From Neoscytalidium dimidiatum (lineage: Eukaryota; Ascomycota; Dothideomycetes; Botryosphaeriales; Botryosphaeriaceae), in the NCBI GenBank assembly GCA_037367355.1, contig CM074705.1:1736001-1800000 (forward strand): 64,000 nt of DNA, written 5' to 3'. Shown piece by piece: positions 24,405 to 35,720 of the stretch. Below the pieces are notes generated by a model. It saw only the letters and a list, made by a program, of their open reading frames with translations, did not search any database and was not told the origin of the DNA. Both the position numbers and the translations under genes were made by a program. Position 1 is the stretch's first letter, and the number at the start of each line of letters is the position of its first letter.

Positions 24405-24711
24405 GCTTATGTTGGCGCAACGGTCGTGGCCATGCGCGCTGAGGCCCGATGTTCAGATAGACACGACAAGAGACAATCTATGGTGCGGACGACGGAGGAA
24501 GACTGCCGAAAGCTTCCAGCAAGTCAGTCTAGAGAAGGGAAATGAGAGGCCCAATGCGCGTCATAGCTAACAGGTCGCGGGCAAGGATCTGGCTCTGGCT
24601 CGATCAGCGCCAAGCGAGGGGAGCAGCTGCGACGAGGGCGAGCAAATCATGCAACTCTTACTCGCAACACACGAGAGGGCGAGGCTGTGCTTGGGGCGGG
24701 CGGACGGACGC

Positions 24712-24740
24712 GTAGGGTAGGGTAGGGTAGGGTAGGGTAG
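24712..24740. repeat. Interstitial (TAGGG)n pentamer array
   Basis: Five to six head-to-tail TAGGG units lie about 310 bp upstream of the Zn2Cys6 start codon. The GGG triplets are spaced by TA and could form a G-quadruplex. The unit is one T short of the usual fungal telomere hexamer TTAGGG, so it is not a typical interstitial telomere. Confidence 0.85.
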
Positions 24741-24952
24741 GACTGAGGGCAACGGCGGAGGAGCGAAGACCGAGGAAGGGCCAGACGTTGTGCCGGAGGC
24801 CAGGCGGGAGAGGCAGCTCTTACCATGGAGCTGGAAAAGCCTGCTTCAAGGGGGCGATCAGACGGTTGGCGATCATGGAAGCTGAGGCAAAGGCTTTCTC
24901 GAAGACAGCGCGCGCGCACGCTCGGAGCTAGAGGCGCGCAGCGGCAGCGGTG

Positions 24953-24953
<1 letters not shown>

Positions 24954-24987
<34 letters not shown>

Positions 24988-25048
24988 TTGGGCTGGGCTG
25001 CTGCTGCCGGCGCTGGAGCTGCTGGAGCTGCTGGAGCTGCTGGCCGCT

Positions 25049-25081
<33 letters not shown>
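24954..25081. repeat. GGC and CTG triplet-repeat block
   Basis: A (GGC)n run (about 24954-24986) is followed by interrupted CTG/GAGCTG units and a near-pure (CTG)n run (about 25050-25081). It is non-coding in my reading. Confidence 0.85.
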
Positions 25082-27086
25082 CGGTCGCGGTCGGGGAGGG
25101 GCCTGGGACTGGGAGCGAGCCTGAAGCGCCGGACGACGCGCGCCCTCTCTCTTGTTGCGGAGATCAGGAACAGGCAAACGCGTCGGCGTGCGAGCTGGGC
25201 CAAAGCGGTGCCGGCGAGAGGTTGGGCGGACACGGCGGGCAGCGCACGACTCAAGCTCGCGATGGAGCTCTCGAGCGCTCGCTTGAGCTTCCGCGCTGGG
25301 CGAATCTCCGGCCGCAGGGCGTTGCGCCAGGCCCAAACCCGTGGGCTGGGAGCTCGCCAGCGCTGGCCGTGTCTTCGCCTGCGCATTACTCTACCCAGTC
25401 CGCCTTCGATGCCCGCGCGCGCCCGCCGCGAGGCTGCACTTGCTCCCGGCGCAGCGCCGGCTCCGGCACCAGCATCAGCTCCAGCTCCAGCTCCAGCGCA
25501 GCACCGCGTCCGAGCTGCGTCTGCTGCGTCTGTGTCTGCGCCTGCGCCTGCGCCTGCTGCTCGCCGCCTCGCCATTCCGGTACGCCCATTGCACACGCTG
25601 CCCGCTGCCCGCTGCCCGCTGCCCGCTGCCAGCTGCCCGCCGTACGCCCGCCCTGCGATGCGATGCCCGGCGCTACCCTGCGCTGCTCTGCGCTGCACCG
25701 CACCGTACCGCACCGCACGCACCGACGGCCGCCTCGGATCTGGTCGGCAGCAAACAGCGGTGACGCGAGCACAACATCCGACTCTCGAAGTCTATTCAGG
25801 CGGTCAGCGCGCGCCCCTATCGCAAAGCGCGCGCGGGCCGACTTTGGGCGAGCAGGCCGTTCCTGGCCGCCGTCGACAAGGGCAGGGCAGTCTCGTGGCG
25901 GCGCGCGCGCGCTCGTGTGCACGTCGTCGTGGCGGCCCAACGACGCTATCGCTGTCATGTCAGGCTCAAGCGCGCCATTGCCCGTTTGCTACTAGCCGCT
26001 CCACCCCGTCATCAGCGCGCTCGCGCGCGCCGGCTGCAGCGCTCCTGGAGGCCTTCTGGCCACCACCCTCGGTCAGTCATGCGCACGCCCGCCGCGCAGG
26101 GGAGGCCGCCGTTTCGAAGCATCGCGCTGCCAGCCCACCACAGCCGCGCCAGGGGTCGTGACGATCCTGTCCCGGCCGCGCGCGCGCGCCCACGCCCGCC
26201 ATCGCCTTTACGCATCTCATCAATCTTGCTCCAGACAATTTAACGCCAGACGATCCGCCACCAATTGCTGATGTGCGAGCCGGGACTCGGGAAGAAGCGA
26301 AGGCCGCCCTTGCTGCAGCGCACGCATCGGCTCCAACACTGCGAGCGGGCTAGCCGGCGGCCGGCCGTGGGCGCTGCGACTCCAGCGTCCGCCGGCGGCG
26401 CCAGCGCCAAAGCCAAAGCCAAAGCCACGCCACGTGCTACGGCTCGTCTGCCAGGCCTGCCATGCCTGCCAATGCCTGCCACGCCCGGGGCCGGCGCTCT
26501 AGCGCGCAGCTGATGGCACAGATGGGTTGACTTAAGCTTAGGAGCTACACCCTCTGCGGTGCGCCTTGGCGGCCACCCACGCAGCACCACCGCATCACGC
26601 GGGTCCGCTCAGAAATGAGCAGTACCGCTCCGCCGCCGTTCTCTGTCCCCTCGACCGCGGCCATCCTTCGCCCGCCGGCTGCGCGCGCTGATTCGCTGCG
26701 AGCGCGGCCTGAGGTTGCACAGCGCGCTGCATGGACAACGGCCGCCGTGCTGCAGATCGCGCGCGGTGAGCTTCTGCTGGCCTTCACAGGCTCGCCGCCG
26801 TCACACGACCTCGATAGTCCCGGTCTGAGTTGTCCATGCATACGCTCGCTGCGACCGCCTTTGTGGCGACGCTGGCGACGAGTCGGTGATATTTGCTCTG
26901 GCCTGCAGTGTAACTGCTGAGGCTCTTCTGCCAGCGCCCTTACCCGGTTCAGAAGTGGGGAAGGTCCAAGGCCGGCCAGATAGACGAGACGCTTCTCCTT
27001 GCTTCAGATTGAATCAGCGCCCGGCAGATTGTGCGCAAAACGGCGACTCAGCGCGCCTCTATGTCAGACACATGCTCGTCCTCGCG

Positions 27087-27128
27087 CCTGTCGTGCCTGT
27101 CGTGCCTGTCGTGCCTGTCGAGCCTGTA
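27087..27128. repeat. 9-bp tandem repeat (CCTGTCGTG)
   Basis: Four consecutive units, the last with one change, plus a partial copy, lie in non-coding sequence upstream of the P450 gene. Confidence 0.8.
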
Positions 27129-28876
27129 GACGAGCGTTCCCCTCCCAGGCCCCCGCCTCCGACGCCCGGATCCAAGCTGCAGCCCTTCCCAGCCCTCCCA
27201 GCGCGCCTCGAGACTCGTCGAGATCTGTCGCGAGTCGCGGCCCGCATGTTGCCCTGCTCACCCCCGTCACGTGCCTGGCACTGCATCGAGCATTATCTCC
27301 GAGCAATTTGCTTTTGCTGCCGTGCGAAAGACGATCAGAGAGGGCCAGCAGAGCCCAATTACGTTTGGCATTCGACTCATGCTCATGGGCCCTCTGCCAA
27401 CGGCGTCGTCGCGAGGCAGAGGCCGCAGCGCTGCCAGAGAGCCTGGAGGGTACGAGAAAAACCTGTTCTCGCCGTTGCGGCGCGCCCCGGACGGTGTGCA
27501 TACCACAGTAGCGTAGCACGTTGCGGCCCGCGGGACGGCAGGAGGGCAAATTCTAACGGCCTTCTGGCGGGCTTCCGTGCTTGTTTTTTTAATAGCATTT
27601 TTCTTTTCGCGGCCACTGGCTGCCAGTTTCCCGGCTCCGGCGCGCACGCAGCCTCACTGTTTGCACCCCTGCCCGGGCTGGCCAGCAGCAGCCGATGTTT
27701 CTGGAGCTGCTCGTCCTCAGTCGCTGCCTCAGGCCGCGCTGTGCAACCACCTCCGCGTGCTGCTGCCAGCCGTGATGCGCGCCGCAAATCGCTGTGCCGG
27801 CCGGTCGGAATGTCAATAATGCAGGCGCAGCTCAAAACGATCCGCGATCAGCCTTGACAGCCAACACCGTGCGCCCTGAATAAGAGCACGCCGTCTTCTC
27901 GTCCATCAGCAGCCAAAAAGCAAATCAACCCCAGACCCCTTTTGTCGCAGAGGGTTGTATGCGCCGTAGCTACACATCCACGCCGCCGCCGTCGCGTGCG
28001 GCGGCGCGCGTGCGCTGCCGGAGCTGATACATTCGACTCCTCTCCAGCCTTTGCACGCCTTTCCGCTCGCTTGCGGTGCTATCCGCGCCTGCTGAGTGGC
28101 TGCGCGCGGCGAGCGCACGGGAGGGCGGCAGCAAGAATGGGCTGATGTGCCGTTCCATTCACGTTTCTCACACTCTAAGCTGCTGGTCGCTGCCTCGGAG
28201 AAAAGTGTTTCGCGGCCAAACCGGGGTGGCGAGCTTGCAGGGCACCAACCTTCGTCGAGCTGTTGAAGCCTTGGCCAGACAGAGGAAGCACCAAGATGGC
28301 CTTTTCCGACAATCCGAACTTGCCTAGGGCGCAAGGCCGTACCGGGGTACAGCAGCCTAGCGCGGTGCATGCCGGGCGAGCAGGGCGGCCTGCAACGGTG
28401 CTGATGACGTCCCGTGAGCATGCTAGTCCAGGACGACAGTGCACCTTCAAACATTGAGATACTAACAAAGATTCTCCACAGGCTCGACTGCTACCAGCCT
28501 GCTCCGAAAGTCTCTCACATATGGGCGTGGCGTGCTAAGATGGAACTGCTCTTATAACCGCTGGCGTCTGGGATTAGCCGCAGAGAACGTCTCGTTTGGC
28601 GGACAGTATCCCTGGCGGCGAACGTCCCCTAGCGGCGCGCAAGCGCATCCCCGCCGCTGTCCTTGACGTGGATTGACGTCGCGGCTCTCTCTCTCTCTCT
28701 GCTGTCTGCAACCAACGACGACCAAATCGAAGCCCTCTCGTCGTAATTACCCGTCTGTTCTCGTCCAACTGACTTCTTCTTCATTCTTGTCAATTTCCAC
28801 TTCTTCTTGTCCAGGGTGATCCCTGACGGCTGGTCCGCAGAGTCGATCCTCCTCTTCCCCCTTTCCCGCCACCAAT

Positions 28877-30892
28877 ATGCCTTCAGCGCTTCTCGTCACG
28901 TTGGCCGTCCTTGCGGCGCTCTATCACGTGAACCTCTATAGATGCCTTGCCGCAAATATTAGGGCGGCCAAGAAATCAGGCATTCCGTACATTGTGCTTC
29001 CGTGGAACAAGTTCGGCATATTCTGGCTGCTTACTGGTGACCGCTTGTACCCCTTCCTTGACAGGCTGCCGAAGTCATGGACCAAAAGCTGGCTCCCATT
29101 TCTCCGTATTGAATGGCTATACGAGGCCAAGTATGAGCCCTTCAGGCGCTTTGGAAGCGAGGCCGTCCTGGTCTGCTCGCCCGGCGAGAAGCACCTCTAT
29201 GTGGCCAACCCGGAGGCCATAGTCGACATCACGACCCGTCGCCTCGACTTCCCCAAGCCATTGGAGGTGTACAAGACTCTGCAGCTTTACGGCGAGAACG
29301 TCGTCGTGACTGAGGGACAGCTGTGGCGCCGCCATCGCAAGGTCACGACGCCGTCGTTCAGCGAAAAGAACAACCGCGTCGTCTGGGACGAGAGCCTGCA
29401 ACAGTCCCAGGCAATCCTTATCCATTGGACCAGCGGCCACAGCTCGAGTCCAACGCTGCATGAGATGGATGCCGACATGATGAGTCTGAGCCTGCACATC
29501 ATCAGCAAGGCAGGTTTCGGTGTGCGCTGCCTGTGGCCCCACGAGGAGTCTGCAGGTGTGGAAGGGCAAGACGAGCGCTTGACCAGCAGCAAGCCGCCGC
29601 CCGGTCACACCATGTCGTACAAGGAGGCCATGAGCAAGCTGATGAAGAACGTTATTTGGATCCCCATTTTGCCGAAGTGGCTTCGCGGTAAGCTCATTCG
29701 TCCATGTTCTGTGGGGTCACTGCCTTCACGTGCGATGCTGATCCTGTTTTCCCAGATGTCCTGCCTTTTGAGGGACCGCGGACGGCGTCAGTTGCGTATG
29801 ACGAGTGGGGCATGTACATGAAGGAGCTGTATGAGATGAAGAAGACCCACATACGCGAGGGACGGACGACTGAAGGACTGGATCTTCTCGGTGAGATTGG
29901 ATCGCATGTGATCTCCGCGCCGCCCTCTCAGCTAACTAATGGCGTCAGGTTCTGTCATGAGAGGAGCCGGGATCACGGAGAAGACCCTAAGTGGAGCCGA
30001 GCCCCAGAACCAGCAGCTGAGCGATTCAGAGATTTTGGGGAACGCATTCATCTTCATTCTAGCTGGCCACGAGACCACCGCCAATGCAATGCACTTTGCC
30101 CTCGTGCTGCTTGCATTGAATCCGCACAGCCAACGCCGTTTGCAGAAAGACATCTCCGACGCCGTCGGCGAGCGTCCCGTTTCACAATGGAATTACGATG
30201 AGGACCTGCCGAAGCTGCTGAATGGAATGCCAGCCGCAGTCGTCTACGAGACGCTCCGCATGATACCCGCAGTGGTGGGGATTCCCAAGCGGACGCCAAA
30301 GGACAGCCCGCAGCCATTGACCGTCGACGGCCGCAGCTACGTGGTACCTGCAGACACGCTTATCTCCATAGACACGCCCGGAGCCCACAACAACCCCAGG
30401 TACTGGCCAGCTCGGCCCGATATATCGGCATTGCCGCCGGGAGATGAGCTCGAGCAGTTCAAGCCAGAGAGATGGATGGTGGATGAAAATAACCAACCGC
30501 TGGTCAATGGACATGGAGCAGAATCTGGCAAGGCACCGCAGCTGTTCAAGCCCGCCCCCGGCGCGTTCGTGCCTTTCAGCGAGGGCCACCGCAGCTGCAT
30601 GGGCCGGCGTTTCGCTCAGGTGGAGAGCATCAGCATCATCGCAGCGCTCATGCAGACGCACAGCGTCGAGCTGGCGGTGGATGAATTTGCCGATGACGAA
30701 CAGGTCGCGGGGATGCCGCGCGGAGGGCCAGAGCGCAGGGAGGTCTGGCAGAAAGCTGCGGACAGAGCCGCCAACGTGCTCAAGAACGGGCTGGGGACCA
30801 TCATCACGCTCCAGATGCGGACGGGGCACGTCCCGCTGCGCATCGTTAAGCGAGGAGAGGAGCGGTTCTTGTTTGATGAGCAGCGGGCGTGA
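28877..30892 (+). CDS. Cytochrome P450 monooxygenase
   Basis: Haem-thiolate monooxygenase, probably ER-anchored; substrate unknown. Three exons: 28877-29687, 29756-29890 and 29949-30892; introns of 68 and 58 nt, the second with a CTAACTAAT branch region. The product is 629 aa, longer than the roughly 500-550 aa norm. Residues 1-20 form a membrane anchor (MPSALLVTLAVLAALYHVNL). Conserved P450 elements: C-helix WRRHRK, I-helix AGHETTAN (about residue 353), K-helix ETLR (about 416), the PERW region, and the Cys-ligand loop PFSEGHRSCMGRRFA with Cys near 532. No biosynthetic cluster partners are adjacent (TyrRS follows). The extra length lies in the F-G region and after the haem loop. CYP family cannot be assigned by eye. 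Confidence 0.92.
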
Positions 30893-30956
30893 TCGTGCAC
30901 GGCGAAGAGGGCGGCTGTGTCCTGCGTCGAAGCGCGCTCTCGTACTCGGGCTGCTA

Positions 30957-30962
30957 AATAAA
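30957..30962 (+). terminator. AATAAA polyadenylation-type signal after the P450 gene
   Basis: A canonical AATAAA hexamer lies 65 nt after the stop codon. Fungal polyadenylation tolerates variants, so this is supporting rather than decisive. Confidence 0.45.
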
Positions 30963-31819
30963 GGCGCTAATTGGAGAAATACAGCACATAGCCGCAGGCG
31001 AGGTGCCTGTTCTGTCTCCGTCTTTACTGTTTCTGCGCGAGGCTGTTTGAAATAGAGTGCCTCGTCAAAGAGTCCTGCGGCTCGGGGGGGGCTCGAGGGT
31101 CGATGTTAGATCTCCATTGTATGCAGGACCCGAGATACCCTAGCGAGACCGTTGAAGCTACGGAGTAGCTCCGCCTGGGACCAGGATTGGGGTACGGGCG
31201 TAGAAGACTGATTTGGAAGAGTCGCGAGAGCTGGCGTCAGTGACGCGTCTGACCGCAAAGTGGTCAAGCTTGTACACGTATCTAAAACAGATGCACTGCA
31301 GATCAACGGTTTTAAGCGAGGCAGCTCTATGATAACGGCATGTGAACATTAATGACCCTGAAGAATCGGACATGGGCAGTGTCCAAGCATTCATCAGGTC
31401 TTCCAGCCGAAGAGCATGATGGATGCTGTCACGAACAGTTGTAGGTGCGCTCGCTGAGAGCTGCACAAGCGACGTTCTGTGTAACTAAGCGGAATTGCTC
31501 CGGTAGCTAAATCCGCTGTCACTTTCCCCAATGGTGCGGTCACGTGCTCAGCGCCGAACAGTCACGTCGGCCAAGTAAGTAGGTAGAGGTAGAGTCATTT
31601 CAGCTGAACTCAGGAAAATAATCCGCCACCACTCCTCCCACGCAGCGATCCTCAGTCGAGCGCTCACCCTCCCCGCGCGTCTCCAGAGCCTGTAGCGCCG
31701 CGCCCGCTACCATCTTGTCGCCGCCTGGCCTTCAATTGTTGCGAGTCGAAAAAAAAAAACAAAACAAAATCCGTTGTCGGCCGACACCGCGGGGTAGAAC
31801 CAGCCCCACCACAACTACC
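30963..31819. other. Intergenic region P450 to TYS1
   Basis: About 0.85 kb. It has a short G8 run near 31085 and the TYS1 upstream region with a CACGTG palindrome. No supported gene was seen; a 102-codon minus frame at 31158-31466 has no recognisable feature. Confidence 0.45.
31541..31546. promoter_or_regulatory. CACGTG E-box upstream of TYS1
   Basis: A CACGTG palindrome lies about 275 bp before the TYS1 start codon. It is a binding core for bHLH factors in fungi. The regulatory role is inferred from motif and position only. Confidence 0.3.
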
Positions 31820-33147
31820 ATGGCAGACACAATGAGCACAGAGGCGAAGCTGGCGCTGATCTATGAGAATCTCCAAGAGAAGCTCAACCCGGAGATTCTG
31901 GAGGAGGTTGTCAAGAAAGGTGACAGGCCGCTCAAGATCTACTGGGGCACTGCGACTACTGGCAGGCCGCACTGCGGTTACTTTGTGCCCATGCTCAAGA
32001 TCGCGCAGTTCCTGCAAGCCGGCTGCCATGTCAAGATCCTGCTGGCCGATATCCATGCTTTCCTAGACAACCTGAAGGCACCCATTGAGCTGGTCAACTA
32101 CCGCGCCAAGTACTATAAGTTCGTCATCACCGAGTCGCTCAAGGCTGTAGGCGTTTCGGTCGACCGCCTCGAGTTCGTGCTGGGAAGCGAATACCAGAAG
32201 AGTCCGGACTACATGATGGACCTGCTGCGCCTGAGCACCATGACCACCGAGCACGACGCGAAGAGGGCAGGTGCCGAAGTCGTCAAGCAGACGGACAACC
32301 CACTGCTGTCGGGTCTGATCTACCCGCTGATGCAAGCTCTGGACGAGCAGTATCTTGACGTGGATGTGCAGTTTGGCGGCGTCGATCAGAGGAAGATCTT
32401 CGCGCTCGCAAAGGAGGCGCTGCCGAAGTTGGGCTACAAGGAGAGGGCACATCTCATGAACAGGATGGTGCCCGGTTTGCAGGTGGGTTATGGCTTTCCG
32501 TTGGGTGCCATCGAGCACGTCAATTACTGTTCGGGGCTAGGATGCTAACGCAACTGGTACTCCAGGGAGACAAGATGTCCTCGTCTGATCCTGACTCGAA
32601 GATCGATCTGCTCGACGGACCTGACGCAGTCAAGCGCAAATTGAAGAAGGCATTTGCGGAGCCGCGCAATGTCGAGGGCAACGGCCTGCTTTCATTCGTC
32701 GAGTACGTGCTGCTACCCGCAGGCGCGCTAGACGGTGACAGGCCCACTTTCACAGTCCAGCGCCGCGAGGGGGAGCCGCTCGTTTACACCGATGCCGAGA
32801 AGATGAAGGAAGACTATGCCGCCGATGTTCTCACGCCGCAGTCGCTCAAGTCCGGTGTCACTGATGCTATCAATAAGCTTCTTGCCCCCATCCAGGCGGC
32901 CTTCAACGCTTCCGAGGAGTGGCAGGAGATCGAGAAGCTCGCTTACCCCCCGGTTGTCGAGGAGAAGAAGAAGAAGGACAAGAAGGTTAAGAACAAGGGT
33001 ACGCGCTACCCTGGTGGCGCTAAGACTGTCGAGGCTCAGCCTGATGGCAGCGTCGAAGGCAAGGATGCCCAGGAGGTCAGCGTCGGCAAGAGCGCTGAGG
33101 AGGCGCTAAAGAAGCTGGACCTGGCGAAGGAGGAAGTCAAGTCATGA
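31820..33147 (+). CDS. TYS1: Cytosolic tyrosyl-tRNA synthetase
   Basis: Class I aminoacyl-tRNA synthetase charging tRNA-Tyr in the cytosol. Two exons: 31820-32482 and 32566-33147; 83-nt phase-0 intron (GTGGGT..CCAG) with a GCTAACG branch site. 414 aa. The HIGH-equivalent signature is [14 protein letters not shown] (about residues 42-55). [22 protein letters not shown] and [13 protein letters not shown] form the tyrosine pocket. The KMSKS-type loop [17 protein letters not shown] begins exon 2, immediately after the splice site (about residue 222). A Lys-rich C-terminal extension ([14 protein letters not shown]) is followed by an acidic/basic helical tail. The first ATG ([11 protein letters not shown]) has CACCATGG-like context; a second Met five codons on is possible. 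Confidence 0.95.
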
Positions 33148-33955
33148 TTGTGTGATGATACCCATGTTCTGGGGTTGTGCGTCTGAAGCCAGGGCATCAC
33201 GAGGCGTTGTCGTTATTTCCGGCTTCAAGAAAAGTCAAAAGAGCAGATCTCTTTACGTATTTGGTTTTTTGAAGGGAACATCTTCTCCAAAATTCGAAAG
33301 TTCTAGACACAAAATATTCTCATGACATTATCTATCGGCCCCCTCAATGCTATGCTGAGTGGCTTGCATGAGAAGAGATAACGACGCCGGCCGTTGAGAC
33401 GTTCAGGCATCAAGCCGTCAGGCACCGCTAAAGCGGCACGTTAGGCAGCATCATCCCTACCCAAACCCTCCAACTCGGCTTCTCCGCAAAAGCCTCAGAT
33501 CCTTGCCGGAGCGTTCTCCGGGTACAAAGGGTTTTGAGGCTGAGAGGACCGAGGCGTTCTGGAAGAGATTTGACAATCTATTCCTACGTCCTATGAAACT
33601 CTCACGTTGGGCTTTCTTCTCTCCGGCACCTTGCTGGTTATTTCCGGCGCTATTAGTGAATATTGAATTCTTAACCATCTGCGTAGCGAGGTCTCGTGTA
33701 GAGAGCCGCGACAACCGTAAGGATAGCGTGCGTAACTCTGGTACGTGGCTAGAGTTCGCGTGGAAGAAGTACCCGTGTTCCGTACAGATTGTCGACTTAT
33801 CGTCTTTTCCCGTATGCGGTAATTCGCGCTTCATGTTGCGGCTAAAAAGGGGACACCGAAGGCTCCAAGCCCGAGACAAAAATTATAACGTTCCCACAGG
33901 CACATCTTTCCTGTCCACGCAAGCTGACGACGGCCACTCAGCGGGAAGGATGCGA

Positions 33956-34396
33956 TTACTGTCCCCGGCGTATTGCTCCTTGTAAGGCACAGCGCGGCAC
34001 GGTTTGCCAAATGCAGTATGACTGAAATACAGACACACCTAGACCGGGCCATCCCCTTTCCCTTTCTTCCCCCGGGAGTCGATCAGAAGATCGCGCATGA
34101 CATACGGCAGATCCGACGTAGCATGCGGCGAAGTCGAGAGGAGGGAGAAGGGAGCAGGGAGAAGGGAGCAGGGAGAAGGGAGGAGGGACGGAGGGACGGA
34201 GGACGAGCGAATAATGGGAAGGATCAAAAGCCTTCGGACCCTTACCCCGTTCCCCGGCGGAGAGCTCCATTTCCCTAAACGCCAGCCATCCCAAAACCAT
34301 CCCCCCACCAACGCCCAATACCCCCATCTGTGCCACCCATGCCGCATACTGCTCACGCACCCGTCTACCAACCCCCGGCTTTTCTTTTGCCATCAT
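33956..34396 (-). CDS. Candidate small single-TM protein, unidentified
   Basis: Starting at ATG 34396 (or the adjacent ATG 34393) the frame encodes a basic N-terminus KEKPGVGRRVREQYAAW, one strongly hydrophobic Gly-rich segment (MGVLGVGGGMVLGWLAF), then EMELSAGERG. The pattern suits a small organelle-membrane protein. After that point the frame enters a pyrimidine-rich repeat and becomes Pro/Ser/Leu low complexity, so an intron starting at a GTAAGG donor right after GERG is likely and the real 3' end is unknown. I do not recognise a family. Confidence 0.28.
   Translation of the reverse strand: MMAKEKPGVGRRVREQYAAWVAQMGVLGVGGGMVLGWLAFREMELSAGERGKGPKAFDPSHYSLVLRPSVPPPFSLLPSPCSLLPPLDFAACYVGSAVCHARSSDRLPGEERERGWPGLGVSVFQSYCIWQTVPRCALQGAIRRGQ
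34138..34196. repeat. Purine-rich tandem repeat (AGGGAGAAGGGAGC units)
   Basis: About three 14-bp units grade into GGGAC/GGAGG units. The plus strand is almost pure purine, favouring triplex or G-quadruplex structures. On the minus strand it is a polypyrimidine tract, possibly inside an intron of the small candidate gene. Confidence 0.8.
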
Positions 34397-35720
34397 GCCC
34401 TTCGTCTTCAGCTCCTGCGGCACTGCCAAAACCTGTCGAGCCGCTGTCGCCACGGCTGGCGCTATGCGGCAGAAAGAGAATCCGCCAAGGTACCTACGCA
34501 CGGCATTGACCCACTAGCTCACTTCACATGTCCCCTCGACACCCTAGCGCAAACCCGGGAGCCGCACCTGGTCCACGCCGCTTCTTTTCGAGAAGAAACA
34601 TCCTTCGATCATCCCCCGGGATTGATTCGCCAGCCTAGCGGCGGCAGGCGGGAGAAGGAGAATCATCACACGTCACAGTGCGCGTGCGGGAAAAGTCAAA
34701 AATCTGGTTCTAGCAGTAAGACCAGTGTTTTACCATAGCCTAGGTGCCGATATCGATTGTCCAACAGGGATTCACTAAGTAGCCAAGTTTTTCGCCTTGC
34801 GCTCACCTTATCCGCCCTCTTTCTGCAGAAAACATACGATGTGCGCGCGGGACGTCGTTGGTTGTGCGCACGCATAGATCCGAGCGTGCACCTTATGACC
34901 CTATCCTGCTGGTTCTGACCGGACGTATACCTCTTTCGGGGAAAATCTCTACGGCGGGGAGATGGCGCGAGGATGGTTGCGTTGCAGACGTGAGGACGGC
35001 TCAAGCTTTGGTTCAGAATGGATGACGCTGAAGGATGCTTTCCGATTGCCGCAATCGAATGACTTGCAGTGCTGCCACGAGGGCGAAGGAGTGGGCGGGA
35101 GTGGCTGCCTCGGTATCTTCGCGGTCTTGGTCGAGTTTGTTACTTCAGGCTACCATCTACTCCGTAATGAAAGCTAAATCTTTCGATGCCCGCCGAGCTC
35201 GCTTGTCAGGAGGGCCTTGATCTTAGGATTTCTTAAACCGACCGAGTTCGAAGATAGCGCACGGTACGATTGCCGTGGAGCGGGGCATAACGAAGCAACG
35301 AAGGTAATGAGGCTAAGTGAGGCGGATCCGCAAGGCCATTTGGTTGCTACTGGACTTGGAAGCATACGCTCAGACAACTCTCTCGGCGAATCTCAAACCG
35401 CCGGCCGTCGAGATGAGTCTTCCATTCACTTACGAGTCAATTGCGCAAAGGCTACGATGTTGAACTCAAGAGACAAATGGGTAGAACCCTCTTTTCCTTT
35501 TCCCTGTAGTGCAATCGAAAGCCTGCGTGTACTCCGACGACCTGCCGTCTAAATGTTTCTGCGTTCTTTTTCCCTTTCTGGGGTATTGCGTTCCAGGCAG
35601 AAAAAGCAATTATCAAAACATCCCAATAGCTTAAAACTAACGTCCATCAGGACGCATCCAACCATATTGCCATCTTTTGAGCTCCAGCTACTCCATGAAC
35701 CTTTCTCTAAACGCCAGCTC

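Larger units (their letters stand above)
24405..28876. other. GC-rich repeat-laden divergent intergenic region
   Basis: About 4.5 kb between the divergent Zn2Cys6 (-) and P450 (+) genes. Long open frames here use non-ATG starts or are low-complexity (poly-Gly/Ala/Leu from CTG, GGC and GCA repeats), so I do not call genes. Simple repeats include a TAGGG pentamer array, GGC and CTG triplets, 7-bp GCCCGCT units (about 25598-25640), CCAGCT units (25471-25498), AAAGCC units (26406-26427) and 9-bp CCTGTCGTG units (27087-27128). Long leaders of the flanking genes probably occupy its ends. Confidence 0.5.
33148..35720. other. Convergent intergenic region TYS1 / PGM
   Basis: About 2.6 kb between the 3' ends of TYS1 (+) and the PGM gene (-). 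Apart from the weak small-protein candidate at 33956-34396 and the purine-rich tandem repeat at 34138-34196, I see no supported gene. The spacing is large for convergent neighbours in this window. Confidence 0.4.

Noticed and set aside
24712..24740. Interstitial telomere
   Set aside because: The unit is TAGGG, not TTAGGG, and only five to six copies; no subtelomeric features nearby.
24928..26161. Long overlapping frames on both strands (264-403 codons)
   Set aside because: Built on GGC, CTG and GCA repeats in all frames; translations are low complexity and the longest opens with GTG.
26886..27857. 323-codon plus-strand frame
   Set aside because: Non-ATG start, overlapping long frames on both strands and simple repeats; no recognisable motif.
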